A DNA stretch of 64,000 nucleotides from the NCBI RefSeq assembly GCF_050483325.1, contig NZ_JBCMYF010000009.1, forward strand, positions 62,001 through 126,000, in the 5' to 3' direction. The position numbers and the translations under genes were made by a program. This document shows, in pieces, positions 33,777-43,105 of this stretch. The notes under the pieces are model-generated. The model saw only the letters and a program-made list of their open reading frames with translations, did not search any database and was not told where the DNA came from. Source of the DNA: Bacillus_P idriensis_A (GTDB taxonomy: Bacteria; Bacillota; Bacilli; Bacillales; Bacillaceae). How positions within the stretch are numbered: the first letter of the stretch is position 1; each line of letters starts with the position of its first letter.

Positions 33777-34015
33777 GCAGATTAATGTCCTCTTTTGTGG
33801 ATTTAAGTCTGATTAACGTACTTGCCCTACTATAGTTATATGTATAAATAGTGATAATGGAATTTTTGAAAGCAGTTTTTTACCCTGCAGAAGTAAAGCT
33901 GTTGCAATCATTAAAAGGTTACGCAAAGAGCTGAACAAAACGCTCTTTTTCTTTCTCTCAAATTTTGTTAAATTATATTAAAAAAATAATTCATCCAGTA
34001 TTTTTCCGTTTTTTT

Positions 34016-34045
34016 TTGACAATTCAATTTTAATAGTAGTATTAT
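34016..34045 (+). promoter_or_regulatory. Sigma-A promoter of the peptide transporter gene
   Basis: TTGACA (34016-34021) and TATTAT (34040-34045) are 18 nt apart and lie about 30 nt before the start codon. In the rest of the 350-nt gap between the TetR gene and this gene I see nothing beyond the TetR operator. Confidence 0.7.
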
Positions 34046-34076
34046 TATACATGGTAAAAAGGAGGCTTCTTGCATC

Positions 34077-35570
34077 ATGTCATCAATTGACAAAGACAAA
34101 ATTGTACAAAGTGTACCGCAACAAGGTTTTTTCGGTCATCCTAAAGGATTATTCACCCTGTTCTTTACAGAGTTCTGGGAGCGTTTTTCTTATTATGGGA
34201 TGAGAGCTATTCTTCTGTATTATATGTATTATTCCATGAAAGATGGCGGACTTGGGCTTGATCAGACTACTGCTCTTTCCATTATGTCCATCTATGGTTC
34301 CCTCGTTTATATGTCCGGAATCATCGGAGGCTGGATTTCCGACAGATTGCTTGGAAATGCACGGACCGTTTTTTATGGCGGAGTCCTTATTATGCTCGGT
34401 CATATTATACTCGCTTTCCCTGGAAGCATTGCAGCGTTTTTCGTGTCGATGTTCTTCATTGTAATCGGTACTGGATTGCTTAAACCTAATATTTCGAATA
34501 TTGTGGGTGATCTGTACAGCAAAGATGATCATCGCCGAGATTCAGGATTCAGTATTTTCTATATGGGAATCAACTTAGGAGGTCTGCTTGCACCAATTAT
34601 CGTTGGTACTGTAGGTCAAAAATACAATTTCCATTTAGGTTTTGGTCTTGCAGCAATCGGTATGGCTTTAGGATTAATCGTCTTCGTACTGACAAAAAAG
34701 AAAAATCTTGGATTAGCGGGAACAGCAGTCCCAAACCCTCTTACTCCAGCTGAAAGAAATAAAGTTTTCGGAAGATTGGCTATTGGTTTAGCTGTTATCG
34801 GTATTTTAGGAGCTATTTCAATCACAACAGGCTATCTGACGATTGCAAAATTCACTTTCTTAATCAGTATTTTAGGAATCTTAATTCCAATTGTCTACTT
34901 CACTGTGATGTACCGCAGTCCCAAGTCAACTGATGTTGAACGTTCACGGCTGATTGCCTATATTCCGCTTTTCATTGCGGCAATGGTTTTCTGGGCAATC
35001 CAGGAACAGGGTGCGACCATCCTTGGAGCTTATGCAGATAAACGAACAGACCTGACATTTGGCGGTTTTGAAATTCCATCATCATTATTTCAATCGTTAA
35101 ATCCATTATTTGTTGTCTTCTTGGCACCTGTGTTTGCATGGCTTTGGGTCAAACTTGGCAACAGACAGCCATCTACATCGAAAAAATTCGCATTTGGTTT
35201 GTTCTTTGCCGGTTTATCATTCTTGATTATGATTATTCCTGCTTATGTAAATGGAACGGATTCACTTGCTAATCCGATTTGGCTGATCCTTAGCTTCTTC
35301 CTTGTTGTCCTTGGAGAACTTTGCCTGTCACCTGTCGGTTTATCTACAACAACAAAGCTTGCGCCTGCGGCATTCTCAGCCCAGACAATGAGTCTGTGGT
35401 TCCTGACAAGTGCATCTGCTCAAGCAATCAATGCTCAAATTGTCCGATTCTATAAACCCGAAACGGAAATTCTCTATTTTGGCATCATTGGCGGTATTGC
35501 CGTTCTTTTAGGAGTTCTTATGCTCATTCTTTCTCCTAAAATTCAAAGTTTCATGAAAGGTGTCCGCTAA
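34077..35570 (+). CDS. POT/PTR2 proton-coupled di-/tripeptide transporter
   Basis: A 497-residue membrane protein with fourteen predicted helices. Helix 1 carries the proton-coupling ExxERFSYYG motif (EFWERFSYYGMRAILLYYM), and the PTR2 signature FYMGINLGGLLAPIIVG follows in the N-half. EQGATILGAYAD in the second half also fits bacterial DtpT/YclF. It imports small peptides with protons. AAGGAGG is 11 nt before the ATG. Ends at a strong hairpin terminator. Confidence 0.93.
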   Translation: MSSIDKDKIVQSVPQQGFFGHPKGLFTLFFTEFWERFSYYGMRAILLYYMYYSMKDGGLGLDQTTALSIMSIYGSLVYMSGIIGGWISDRLLGNARTVFYGGVLIMLGHIILAFPGSIAAFFVSMFFIVIGTGLLKPNISNIVGDLYSKDDHRRDSGFSIFYMGINLGGLLAPIIVGTVGQKYNFHLGFGLAAIGMALGLIVFVLTKKKNLGLAGTAVPNPLTPAERNKVFGRLAIGLAVIGILGAISITTGYLTIAKFTFLISILGILIPIVYFTVMYRSPKSTDVERSRLIAYIPLFIAAMVFWAIQEQGATILGAYADKRTDLTFGGFEIPSSLFQSLNPLFVVFLAPVFAWLWVKLGNRQPSTSKKFAFGLFFAGLSFLIMIIPAYVNGTDSLANPIWLILSFFLVVLGELCLSPVGLSTTTKLAPAAFSAQTMSLWFLTSASAQAINAQIVRFYKPETEILYFGIIGGIAVLLGVLMLILSPKIQSFMKGVR

Positions 35571-35576
35571 ACACCG

Positions 35577-35612
35577 AACAAGCCTGTTCCCTTTTAGGAA
35601 CAGGCTTGTTTT
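35577..35612 (+). terminator. Bidirectional hairpin terminator
   Basis: AACAAGCCTGTTCC and GGAACAGGCTTGTT form a perfect 14-bp stem with a 6-nt loop followed by TTTT. It lies between the peptide transporter and the convergent metE. Confidence 0.88.
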
Positions 35613-35621
35613 TATATTTTC

Positions 35622-37901
35622 TTATACAGAGGTCGTTTGACCTGCTTTTTCTCTGCAGAATTTAGCCGCTTCCACCATCACTTTTAATGCTTCAGTCGTT
35701 TCAGATACTCCTCTTGTTTTCAGCCCGCAGTCCGGGTTGACCCAAAAGAGTTCAGGGTCCAATACTTGGAGGGCTCTTTCAATGTTCTTAATGAGCTCTG
35801 CTTCTGTTGGAATTCTTGGGCTGTGAATGTCATATACACCTAATCCGATCCCTTTTTCGTATGAATATTCCTCAAAGGAATGAATAAGTTCACCGTGACT
35901 TCTTGAAGTTTCAATTGAAATGACATCTGCATCCAATGCATCTATAGCCTCGATAATATCTTCAAAATTCGAATAGCACATATGGGTATGAATTTGTGTA
36001 TCAGGCTGCACGGAAGCAGTTGACCTCCTAAATGCTGTCACCGCGTCTGCTAAATATTCATTCCATTTTTCTGATTTCAGCGGAAGACCTTCCCTCAGTG
36101 CAGGCTCATCTACTTGTATCATCTTAATTCCAGCCTTTTCAAGTGCTTCAACTTCTTTGCGGATGCTGAGTGATAGTTGATGAAGGACAGTTGATTTTGG
36201 CAAATCATTTCGAACAAATGACCAGTTTAATATGGTCACAGGACCTGTCAGCATTCCTTTTACAGGTTTTTCAGAAAGGCTTTGGGCAAAAACCGTCTCT
36301 TTTACTGTCATAGCCTTATCAAGTAATACATCTCCATAAATAACCGGCGGTCTTACGCAGCGGGAGCCATAGGATTGCACCCAGCCGAAAGTTGTTATGG
36401 CAATTCCGGTTAATTTATCGCCAAAGAATTCCACCATGTCCGTTCTCTCAAATTCTCCATGTACGAGAACATCCAGTCCCAGACTTTCCTGGATATCAAT
36501 CCATTTTTTTATTTCTTCTTCTATATAAGCAGAGTATTGCAGTTCTGTCAGTTCGCCTTTTTTCCATTTAAGCCGCTGTGCCCGAACCTCTTTTGTTTGC
36601 GGGAAGCTGCCGATTGTTGTTGTAGGCAGCAATGGCAGGCTGAACCGTTTATTCTGCAGTTTTCTCCGCAGGCCAGCTTCTGCTCTCTCTGTTGAAAAGG
36701 AATCCAGCTGCTTCATCGCATCGTGAACTGTGCTTTGATTTCTGAGCTTTGAAGATGATAACTGATCAGCGGCTGAATCATACTCTTTAAGCGCCTCTTC
36801 TTCAGCTTCAAAATTGAAAAACTTCTTCAGCAGGCTAAGCTCTTCAAGCTTTTCATCCGCAAAAGATAATGCGCCTTTTACAAGCGGATCTAACTGCTTT
36901 TCATTTTCTGCAGTCACCGGCACATGAATAAGACTGCATGAAGGCTGAAGAATCAGTCTGTCCCGGTCAACAGCTTCCAGAATTTTGTTGACAAGCTTAA
37001 CGGTCTTTTGAAGACTTGCCTTCCACACATTCCGTCCGTCAATGACTCCCGCAGCAAGAACTTTATCCTTTGGGAATCCTGAAGTTTGCAGCTTGTGAAG
37101 TGATCTGCCGCTGTCGTGTACGAAATCCAGCCCAATACCATCAACTGGAAGGCTGACTAAGTGTTCGTATTGTTCAACACTTTCAAAATAAGTTTGAATC
37201 AGCAGCTTCGTATTGGCTGTTTCTCTGTTGATGGTTCCATAAATTTCTTTCGCCTTTAAAAATAATGCTTCATCTGCATCCGTTGTAACAAACACAGGCT
37301 CATCAATCTGAATCCACTCAGCGCCGGCTTCTGCAAGCTCCTGCAGGACCTGCACATATAATGGAATTAATTTCTGAAGGACTTGGTCTTTGTTTTCACC
37401 TTTTGATAAATGAACTAAAGTAAGCGGGCCGACAATTACAGGTTTGCCGTTTATGCCAAGCTCTTCTTTTGCTTCAAGATAGAGATGCAAAAGCCGGTTT
37501 TTGGTAAGTGCCGGCTCTGCTTGACCCAGCTCCGGTACAAGATAATGATAATTTGTGTTAAACCATTTTGTCATTTCCGCCGCCACTTGATCTCTGCTGC
37601 CTCTAGCAATATCAAAATAGGTCTGAAGGGAATTAGCATCTTGCTTCCGGAACCTCTCGGGCAGCAGGCCGAACAAAACTGCTGTATCCAATATATGATC
37701 ATAATAGCTGAAGTCACCGATCGGGATCAGATCAATTCCTTTATCCAGCTGCTTTTGCAAATGAGAAAGTCTGATCTCTTTCATCTGCTTTTCAAATTGC
37801 TGTTCTGATAGATCGCCTTTCCAAAACGATTCGAGCGTCTTTTTCCACTCTCTTTTTTCTCCGATTCTCGGATAACCTAAGTTTGAATTATTAATGGTCA
37901 T
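35622..37901 (-). CDS. metE: Cobalamin-independent methionine synthase
   Basis: A 759-residue enzyme from ATG 37901 (GGGGGAA upstream; the longer frame to 37925 lacks a site). NLGYPRIGEKREWKK at the N-terminus is the MetE start. The C-terminal barrel supplies zinc ligands in THMCYSNF (His, Cys), a Glu, and VNPDCGLKTR (Cys). It transfers a methyl group from methyltetrahydropteroyl-triglutamate to homocysteine. Expression is controlled by the cobalamin riboswitch directly upstream: with B12 present the cell would switch to the B12-dependent enzyme. Confidence 0.96.
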   Translation of the reverse strand: MTINNSNLGYPRIGEKREWKKTLESFWKGDLSEQQFEKQMKEIRLSHLQKQLDKGIDLIPIGDFSYYDHILDTAVLFGLLPERFRKQDANSLQTYFDIARGSRDQVAAEMTKWFNTNYHYLVPELGQAEPALTKNRLLHLYLEAKEELGINGKPVIVGPLTLVHLSKGENKDQVLQKLIPLYVQVLQELAEAGAEWIQIDEPVFVTTDADEALFLKAKEIYGTINRETANTKLLIQTYFESVEQYEHLVSLPVDGIGLDFVHDSGRSLHKLQTSGFPKDKVLAAGVIDGRNVWKASLQKTVKLVNKILEAVDRDRLILQPSCSLIHVPVTAENEKQLDPLVKGALSFADEKLEELSLLKKFFNFEAEEEALKEYDSAADQLSSSKLRNQSTVHDAMKQLDSFSTERAEAGLRRKLQNKRFSLPLLPTTTIGSFPQTKEVRAQRLKWKKGELTELQYSAYIEEEIKKWIDIQESLGLDVLVHGEFERTDMVEFFGDKLTGIAITTFGWVQSYGSRCVRPPVIYGDVLLDKAMTVKETVFAQSLSEKPVKGMLTGPVTILNWSFVRNDLPKSTVLHQLSLSIRKEVEALEKAGIKMIQVDEPALREGLPLKSEKWNEYLADAVTAFRRSTASVQPDTQIHTHMCYSNFEDIIEAIDALDADVISIETSRSHGELIHSFEEYSYEKGIGLGVYDIHSPRIPTEAELIKNIERALQVLDPELFWVNPDCGLKTRGVSETTEALKVMVEAAKFCREKAGQTTSV

Positions 37902-37943
37902 TGCTGTTCCCCCGTTTCTTATCATCTCTCAACTTTCTGAACA

Positions 37944-37975
37944 TGAAAAAAACTCTCTTGCATAAAGAGAGTTTG
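37944..37975 (-). terminator. Intrinsic terminator of the metE riboswitch
   Basis: AAACTCTCTT (37950-37959) pairs with AAGAGAGTTT (37965-37974); on the minus strand the stem is followed by a run of seven T. It lies about 45 nt before the metE start and after the aptamer, as expected for an expression platform working by premature termination. Confidence 0.82.
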
Positions 37976-38061
37976 ATGGACTAAGTTAACTTGAGTTGAG
38001 ACACAAGACAGGTTTCAACACATCGCATCACCCTCCCTATTTCGCGTAGGCATAAAGTGCA

Positions 38062-38246
38062 TACGATAGGCAGGTCTCCTGACTCAGGTTCATTGTATTC
38101 TATTTCCTTCCCATTTTTCATATGAAAAACAGTGGGTCTTTATAGAATTCTCCCCATTACAGTGGCGCGACCGCGCCGGATTTTCACCGGACTTCCCTTT
38201 TAAGCTAAGGCAGAAATAACCTCTTGCCATTAGCACCTATCGCTTT
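38062..38246 (-). ncRNA. Cobalamin (B12) riboswitch
   Basis: Read leftwards, the leader begins ATAGGTGCTAATGG, passes AAGGGAAGTCCGGTGAAAAT and GCGCGGTCGCGCCACTG (the B12 box GCCACTG) and ends CAGGAGACCTGCCTAT. These are the conserved blocks of the AdoCbl aptamer. With the downstream terminator it should shut off metE when adenosylcobalamin is plentiful. It accounts for most of the 420-nt gap upstream of metE. Confidence 0.93.
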
Positions 38247-38326
38247 TTTAAAATATTTAATTTTTAAAATTAATCAATAATTGTTTTTAAGCATATCTGA
38301 AGTTTTGTTTTGATGCAAGCATTAAA

Positions 38327-39130
38327 TTAAGTCTGAGCAGCTATCCCCAGCACTTTCCATTTGGCAGCTTCATAAAATCCAAGCTGTTTATAAAGATTCC
38401 CTGCCTCTGGATTGTTATAAAACAAATAAATAGCCATTTCTTCAGGAGCAAGCTTTTGGCAAATGGCACGTATCAATTCAGAGGCATATCCTTTCCGCCT
38501 ATGCACTGGAGGCGTAGCTACTCCAACTATAATGGCGGTGCGGCTGCTTTCCATAAATACACCTGCTGTTGAAACCATTTTTCCATCTTCATCTTTGTAA
38601 AAAACTTTCAATTTTCCTGCTTCTATGTTTTGAAAGTGATCATTCGCAAAGAAGTCTTCATTTGGACCAACCATTTTATATTCATCGACCTGCATGAATA
38701 AATCATAAAGTTTACGGCATTCTTCAAGAGTGGCAATCACTTTTATATCCTTGCTTAGCTGAAAATCTTCGCCCCCCCCATATTTCAGCATGAACGAATC
38801 AGTCTCAAGGTCCATTTGAAAGTGATGTTTAAACTCATCAATCAGTTCTTTTTTCCCAACAATTTTGCGGATGCCAGTTTCCTGAATAATGGATGCAAAT
38901 TCAGTTAGCGGGAGATCAATAACAGGACTGTAGTAATAAATTTTCTCAGGATAAATCATTAATAGTGCATTCAAATCCATATTCAGATAACTTCCGTAAA
39001 CCATCATATGTTCTTCTGACAAGTCCTCAATAATTAATGCATTTAATTCCAGATCAGTCTGTAAAAATTCAGCTGCATGATCGTAATCTTTTTTATCAAT
39101 TAATTTAATTTGCATTTGCTGATCGCTCAT
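38327..39130 (-). CDS. GNAT acetyltransferase with extended N-terminal domain
   Basis: A 267-residue protein. The C-terminal 100 residues hold a GNAT domain with the acetyl-CoA loop VHRRKGYASELIRAIC, followed by LFYNNPEAGNLYKQLGF. The first 150 residues look like a degenerate GNAT-like half seen in two-domain Bacillus acetyltransferases. Substrate unknown. AGGAGAAG precedes the ATG. It stands alone, leftward, after the B12 riboswitch region. Confidence 0.8.
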   Translation of the reverse strand: MSDQQMQIKLIDKKDYDHAAEFLQTDLELNALIIEDLSEEHMMVYGSYLNMDLNALLMIYPEKIYYYSPVIDLPLTEFASIIQETGIRKIVGKKELIDEFKHHFQMDLETDSFMLKYGGGEDFQLSKDIKVIATLEECRKLYDLFMQVDEYKMVGPNEDFFANDHFQNIEAGKLKVFYKDEDGKMVSTAGVFMESSRTAIIVGVATPPVHRRKGYASELIRAICQKLAPEEMAIYLFYNNPEAGNLYKQLGFYEAAKWKVLGIAAQT

Positions 39131-39358
39131 TCCGCTTCTCCTGACAAAAAAATTTAAGTCTTTTAGAATATTCTAACATTCTCTAGTTAATTTGATATAT
39201 ATTTTAATAGAGAAGTTTTTTAGTTTGCAGAATGATTCAATTTTGCATTTTTTGTCTAGCACAAGCGACATGCACATCGATCAGAACATTTTCGCCTGTC
39301 TGAGCCGGTAAAGCTGCTTGCGCTTTTCTCATATTTTTGCTGATAAGGTGAGGACTGC

Positions 39359-40615
39359 ATGGAAATTAAGGATGTATTACTGAATTTTTTACTCGTATTA
39401 TCTCCGCTGCTGATTATACAGCTCTTATATATGAGAAAAGAAACGAATAAAAAAATGAATAAATGGCTGTTTGCTTTTTTGCCTGCACTTTCGATCATTC
39501 TGAGCATGCTGTATCCGTTTATGATTGAGAATGAGTTTTTCTTTGACTTCAGGCGCATTCCATATGTTATGGGTTTGCTTTATGGCGGTTATCGTCTTGG
39601 ATTCTTTTTATTTGCTGTTACAATTGTTACCCGGCTGGCATTAGGGGGAGACGGCATCTATCCGACATTAATGATGGCAGGTATCCTGGTTCTCATTGTG
39701 CCAATGCTTTCATCCTATTATTTAAAGAGCAGATTGAGGAATAAATTAACTACTGTCGTTGTCATTGTCCTATCTTCTTTACTATTTTCGATTTTGCATA
39801 TTGAAATGGTTTATGGATCATTCTTCGAGTTTCATATGTACACTGAACTATTTGTCCTGCACATATTTGCCGCAATCATCGGGACTCTGCTGTTTGAAAC
39901 GATTGTCCAGAACTTCAATTTGCTGAAAAGAGTCATTAAAGCTGAGAAACTTGAAGTTGTCAGTCACCTGGCAGCAAGCATTTCTCATGAAGTCCGCAAC
40001 CCGCTGACGACAACAAAAGGATTTCTGCAGCTGTTGCGGGAAGAAGATATCAGCCAGAAAAAAAAGGAAGAATACATAGAAATCTCTTTAAATGAATTAG
40101 ACCGTGCCACAAATATAATCAAAGATTACTTGACTTTCGCCAGACCAGAAGCTGAAGATCATCATGCAATCGATATTCATTCAGAGCTCAGAAACTGCAT
40201 CAACGTTTTGACGCCTCTCTCGCAAATGGAAAACGTGCAGTTTAAGCAAGCTTTCAGCTCTGAAAACATTTTTGTCCTTGGAGATCCGTTAAAGCTTAAG
40301 CAATCACTGATTAATATTCTCAAAAATGGAATTGAATCTTATACAGCAGGAGGATTAATCGAAGTTTCAACATCAAAGGAGCAATCTCAATTGAAAATCG
40401 TGATTTCTGACTGCGGTAAAGGAATGACAGAAGATCAGGTGCTGAGACTTGGCGAGCCTTATTTCTCTACTAAATCAAATGGAACAGGTCTTGGAATGAT
40501 GGTATCTTTCAGCATTATTAAAGCTATGAACGGACATATACATGTGAAAAGCAAGCCTGGATCCGGCACCTCATTTACAATTTTTCTGCCAATTTATTTA
40601 AAAAGTGAGCGGTAG
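39359..40615 (+). CDS. Membrane sensor histidine kinase (KinB-like)
   Basis: A 418-residue kinase. Residues 1-185 contain about six hydrophobic helices of the 5TMR-LYT type, with no PAS domain. The phosphoacceptor is His210 in SISHEVRNPLTTTKGFLQLL. The ATPase part has the N box (QSLINILKNGIES), G1 (ISDCGKGM) and G2 (TGLGMMVSF). The layout matches KinB-type sporulation phosphorelay kinases that feed Spo0F. No response regulator is adjacent, which fits a phosphorelay input. The signal is unknown. Confidence 0.85.
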   Translation: MEIKDVLLNFLLVLSPLLIIQLLYMRKETNKKMNKWLFAFLPALSIILSMLYPFMIENEFFFDFRRIPYVMGLLYGGYRLGFFLFAVTIVTRLALGGDGIYPTLMMAGILVLIVPMLSSYYLKSRLRNKLTTVVVIVLSSLLFSILHIEMVYGSFFEFHMYTELFVLHIFAAIIGTLLFETIVQNFNLLKRVIKAEKLEVVSHLAASISHEVRNPLTTTKGFLQLLREEDISQKKKEEYIEISLNELDRATNIIKDYLTFARPEAEDHHAIDIHSELRNCINVLTPLSQMENVQFKQAFSSENIFVLGDPLKLKQSLINILKNGIESYTAGGLIEVSTSKEQSQLKIVISDCGKGMTEDQVLRLGEPYFSTKSNGTGLGMMVSFSIIKAMNGHIHVKSKPGSGTSFTIFLPIYLKSER

Positions 40616-40689
40616 TCTGCATGACTGATTTCAGGCAGAGGGAAGAATGTTTTTTTACCAAATTCCTTAAATAGAAAGAGGGATAAGCT

Positions 40690-41250
40690 TTGGCAAATTA
40701 TTATACAAAATCCGTCCGCCTCATCATCAGGCCTTATCAGGTATCGGACTATTCATCTTGGCTCTCTGCATATTTAAATAGAAAGCCAAAACAGCATAAA
40801 TATGATGAAGGCAGACTGGACATGAGCGTGTGCACCCCAGAGTGGTTTGCTGCTTTCGCAGAGAAACACCATCAGCTCATGAATAAAGATAAAGCATATG
40901 TTTTCGGTATTTTCAGGGCAGCAGACGGGATGCATATCGGGTATATCGATTTCTCTACCCTGATTCGTGATGATTTCCAGTGGGCCAGGATGGGCTATAC
41001 AATCCATAATCAATTTTGGAGAATGGGTTATGGAAAAGAAGCAGTAAAAGCGGCTGTCAAGCTTGCGTTTGACCAATTGAACTATCACCGTCTTGAAGCC
41101 CATATCAATCTTGATAACCACCCTTCTGTTAAGCTTGCCGAGAGTGTGGGGATGAAGTTTGAGTGTATCCGCAAAGGGTTTCTGTATGAAAATAATCAAT
41201 GGACAGATCATCTAGTTTATTTTATAAATAATGATCAGTATAGCTTTTAG
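40690..41250 (+). CDS. GNAT acetyltransferase, RimJ/RimL-like
   Basis: A 186-residue acetyltransferase starting at TTG (GAGGG 7 nt upstream). GYTIHNQFWRMGYGKEAVKA is the acetyl-CoA binding helix region and NHPSVKLAESVGMKFE the C-terminal core, both typical of the RimJ/RimL branch. Likely targets are a protein N-terminus or a small molecule. It follows the kinase gene by 74 nt and may be co-transcribed. Confidence 0.83.
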   Translation: MANYYTKSVRLIIRPYQVSDYSSWLSAYLNRKPKQHKYDEGRLDMSVCTPEWFAAFAEKHHQLMNKDKAYVFGIFRAADGMHIGYIDFSTLIRDDFQWARMGYTIHNQFWRMGYGKEAVKAAVKLAFDQLNYHRLEAHINLDNHPSVKLAESVGMKFECIRKGFLYENNQWTDHLVYFINNDQYSF

Positions 41251-41255
41251 AAAAG

Positions 41256-41281
41256 GCCGGCCTCTTTATCATGAGGCCGGC
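41256..41281 (+). terminator. Convergent GC-rich hairpin terminator
   Basis: GCCGGCCTC and GAGGCCGGC form a 9-bp perfect stem. On the plus strand TCTTCTCT follows, on the minus strand CTTTTCT. It separates the convergent GNAT and HAD genes and could act in both directions. Confidence 0.75.
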
Positions 41282-41290
41282 TCTTCTCTG

Positions 41291-42163
41291 TCAGACTTTC
41301 TGCTTGGCATCGATTAACCTTTTAATAGCGAGCTCTACCCCGTCCTGATCATTTGTTAAAGTAATATCCCTGCAGATTGCTTTGATTTCCGGACGGGCAT
41401 TCCCCATTGCAATGCTCTTTCCCGCAATTTCAAGCATTGATTTGTCATTCATGCTGTCACCGATGGCTGCAGTGTCATTCAGTTCAATGGCAAGATTGGC
41501 ACACAATTTCTGAAGGGCAATTCCTTTAGACGCAAGCACATGCTCTATTTCAAAGTTATGCGCGGCAGATGTAACCAAAGTGATATTTTCTGTGTGTTTA
41601 AATTTCTCCCAGCCTGCATCGAGTTTCTCCTGGTGAAAAGAAAAAGCGAGAATGTTATAGATTTCCTCTGTTTGATGCAGAATGTCCATGTACGATTCAA
41701 CAAATCTAAAGCCTGTCTGGCTGTATTGTTTTTCAGCGGCCAAAAGAAGCCTTGAGCGGTCCGCATCAGGATTAGCGCTTTCAACCCGGTCAATTTCAAT
41801 ATTCAAAAGCTCTCTTCCGCTTTGAGGAGTATAAATTGCATCTCGCCCGAACACTTCATAATAGTAATGATTGTGTTCCAAAAATTGAAGGGCCGCAGCT
41901 GCTGTTTCCTTTTCCATAGGCTGTGAATGAAACAAAGCCCCTTCCGGATTATGAATCGTCGCCCCATTAGCAGCAATAACCCATGTTTTTACTCCAGTAT
42001 CCTTAAAAATTTCCTTCACATCAAAATGGGCTCTGCCAGTAGCTACAACCACTTCAATTCCCTCTTTTTGAGCAGATTTTATTGCTTTTAAATTTTCTGC
42101 GCTGATTTTATTCTCACTGTTTAATAATGTTCCATCCAGGTCTATCGCGATTAATTTTGTCAT
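41291..42163 (-). CDS. Cof-type HAD phosphatase
   Basis: A 290-residue HAD hydrolase, type IIB (Cof) subfamily. Motif I is IAIDLDGTLLNSE with nucleophile Asp8 or its neighbour, motif II ATGR, and motif IV GDSMNDKSMLE. The C2B cap lies between. It probably dephosphorylates sugar phosphates or a cofactor. The start overlaps the DeoR-family regulator by 4 nt, so the two are co-expressed and probably share a sugar-phosphate signal. Confidence 0.88.
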   Translation of the reverse strand: MTKLIAIDLDGTLLNSENKISAENLKAIKSAQKEGIEVVVATGRAHFDVKEIFKDTGVKTWVIAANGATIHNPEGALFHSQPMEKETAAAALQFLEHNHYYYEVFGRDAIYTPQSGRELLNIEIDRVESANPDADRSRLLLAAEKQYSQTGFRFVESYMDILHQTEEIYNILAFSFHQEKLDAGWEKFKHTENITLVTSAAHNFEIEHVLASKGIALQKLCANLAIELNDTAAIGDSMNDKSMLEIAGKSIAMGNARPEIKAICRDITLTNDQDGVELAIKRLIDAKQKV

Positions 42164-42939
42164 TCCATTTCCTCCTCTGCCACAAGCAGTTCCACGTTAT
42201 GTTTATCAAGCAAGTCTCTGAATGCTTTATCAGGTTCTTTATCTGTTATAAGCAAATCGACTTCATGAAGATCTGCGTAAAGAAAAAAATCAGTCACACC
42301 GAGCTTTGAATGATCTGCAAGCGCAATCACCTGATTTGCCTGACTGATCATTTTCCGTTTGACCATTCCGTCCTCTTCATGCGCAATGGACAGGCCTCTT
42401 TCAGATATGCCCACAACCCCAATAAATACTTTATCAACCTGATATTTTGAAAGTTTTTCAACAACTGAGGATCCAAATAAGAAACGGTGTTCTTTCTGAA
42501 GTTCTCCGCCAAGGAGGTGAATCTGTATTCCTGGTTTTGTGGATAAAATATCGGCCTGGTTAATGGAATTTGTAATAATGGCTGCTTGTTTCACGCCGAT
42601 AAATTCTGCACAGGCCTGAACAGTAGTTGAGGCATCTAAAATAATTCTGTCGCCTTCACTGATCAGACTTGCCGCTTTTCTGCCAATTAATTCTTTTTCA
42701 TAGGAAACTGTCTGGAGACGGTTTTGATAGTCTTTAATTTCAGTGTGCGAGCTTGGCAAAATAGCCCCGCCTCTTGTCCTGATAATCAGTTTTTGCTCTT
42801 CGAGTTTGACGAGGTCGCGCCTCGCGGTATCTTTAGATACATCATACAGCGAACATATTTGATCGGCCGTTATTCGTTTATTTTCTTTTAAATAGTCGAG
42901 AATGGAGATTAGTCTTTCTTCTTGGTACAAAATGCCCAC
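42160..42939 (-). CDS. DeoR/GlpR family transcriptional regulator
   Basis: A 259-residue regulator. The N-terminal helix-turn-helix (about 5-57) includes ITADQICSLYDVSKDTARRD and RTRGGAIL. The C-terminal DeoR sensor has DASTTVQACAEFI and VFIGVVGI. These regulators usually respond to phosphorylated sugars and repress catabolic operons. It is coupled by a 4-nt overlap to the HAD phosphatase. Which sugar and which targets are unknown. Confidence 0.87.
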   Translation of the reverse strand: MGILYQEERLISILDYLKENKRITADQICSLYDVSKDTARRDLVKLEEQKLIIRTRGGAILPSSHTEIKDYQNRLQTVSYEKELIGRKAASLISEGDRIILDASTTVQACAEFIGVKQAAIITNSINQADILSTKPGIQIHLLGGELQKEHRFLFGSSVVEKLSKYQVDKVFIGVVGISERGLSIAHEEDGMVKRKMISQANQVIALADHSKLGVTDFFLYADLHEVDLLITDKEPDKAFRDLLDKHNVELLVAEEEME

Positions 42940-43079
42940 CTAACTTTCAGAAATGTTTCTACAATAACATGCATTTCAACTTCTTATAAGTGATTATAAT
43001 GTAAAAACCTCAAATATTCAAGTTTTAATAATGGTATGTAAGTATTTTATGCAGTTTTGTAAGTGTTATGCATACAAAA

Positions 43080-43105
43080 AGAAGAGACCCTCTTAGGTCT
43101 CTTCT
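43080..43105 (-). terminator. Terminator of the siderophore operon
   Basis: AGAAGAGACC and GGTCTCTTCT form a perfect 10-bp stem with a 6-nt loop, followed on the minus strand by TTTTTG. It overlaps the last codon or stop of the rhbF-like gene. Confidence 0.85.

Noticed and set aside
33859..33936. 25-codon plus-strand frame (MEFLKAVFYPAEVK...)
   Set aside because: No ribosome binding site, no similarity I can see, and it lies between two regulatory regions.
34149..34532. 127-codon minus-strand frame inside the peptide transporter gene
   Set aside because: Antisense to conserved helices and the PTR2 motif of the plus-strand gene; no ribosome binding site.
41252..41289. Short palindrome as a possible attachment site or IS end
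   Set aside because: It sits between convergent genes and has U-rich tails on both sides, which fits a terminator.
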